DNA of 64,000 nucleotides from Heliomicrobium gestii (lineage in GTDB: Bacteria; Bacillota; Desulfitobacteriia; Heliobacteriales; Heliobacteriaceae), in the NCBI RefSeq assembly GCF_009877435.1, contig NZ_WXEX01000010.1:62001-126000 (forward strand), written 5' to 3'. The notes below the pieces were generated by a model. It ran no database searches, had not been told where the DNA came from, and worked only from the letters and a program-made list of their open reading frames with translations. Below are positions 63,999 through 64,000 of the stretch, piece after piece. Numbering within the stretch: the first letter of the stretch is position 1; each line of letters begins with the position of its first letter. A program made the position numbers and the translations under genes.

Positions 63999-64000
63999 TT

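Overview
The window reads as chromosome of an endospore-forming clostridial Firmicute. The spore genes (spoVK, spoVB, an SspF-like SASP, YheC/YheD-type proteins), strong AGGAGG ribosome sites with frequent TTG/GTG starts, a leucine T-box, Firmicute-style Hfq, HflX and YnbB neighbours and a type I GAPDH all fit this. The order miaB / mutS-mutL-methyltransferase-miaA-hfq / spoVK-hflX-ynbB is a conserved Firmicute neighbourhood. A heliobacterium or relative (Heliobacteriaceae/Peptococcaceae) is my best guess, but no photosynthesis or other lineage marker is present to prove it.

Layout. 0.1-5.2 kb: four tightly coupled genes, three YheC/YheD-type ATP-grasp ligases followed by a protein joining an ATP-grasp-like N-terminus to a glutamine-synthetase-fold COOH-NH2 ligase; this looks like a peptide- or amide-forming system, possibly for the spore surface. 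5.2-13 kb: a soluble chemoreceptor-like protein, GAPDH, a DUF2197 protein, CorA, a FIST sensor protein, an intracellular subtilisin and CcdA. 13.1-13.7 kb: seven tRNA genes in one minus-strand operon with its own promoter and terminator. 14-31 kb: RNA modification, mismatch repair, Hfq, SpoVK, HflX, YnbB. 30-34.6 kb: DUF456 protein, Ddl, then lexA and an alpha-glucan phosphorylase divergent from each other. 34.6-39.5 kb: minus-strand secreted YcdB-type protein, a lipoprotein-like unknown, ComFB and a QueG-like Fe-S protein. 39.7-43.1 kb: a two-gene cassette of a C39-like cysteine peptidase with an Asp/His-rich tail and a 791-residue unknown protein. 43.3-45.7 kb: leuA with its T-box leader, and a candidate 6S RNA. 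45.7-54.4 kb: UPF0182 membrane protein, ACT protein, PaaK, K+ channel, PHP phosphoesterase, EF-G-like GTPase. 54.5-64 kb: SpoVB, SASP, SurE, a GGCT-DUF4264 fusion, a folE-queE-DUF366 pterin/deazapurine group, DUF2225, a Fur-family gene interrupted by an in-frame TAA, SIMPL, TIGR04086, a degenerate PlsY and a small Cys-rich protein.

The points most worth following up are the ATP-grasp/amidoligase operon, the C39 peptidase plus 791-residue cassette, a JAMM-like metalloprotease motif in the N-terminal extension of HflX, the interrupted fur-like gene, the GGCT-DUF4264 fusion, and GAPDH residues that suggest altered NAD/NADP preference. All function calls come from reading motifs by eye; no database search was run.
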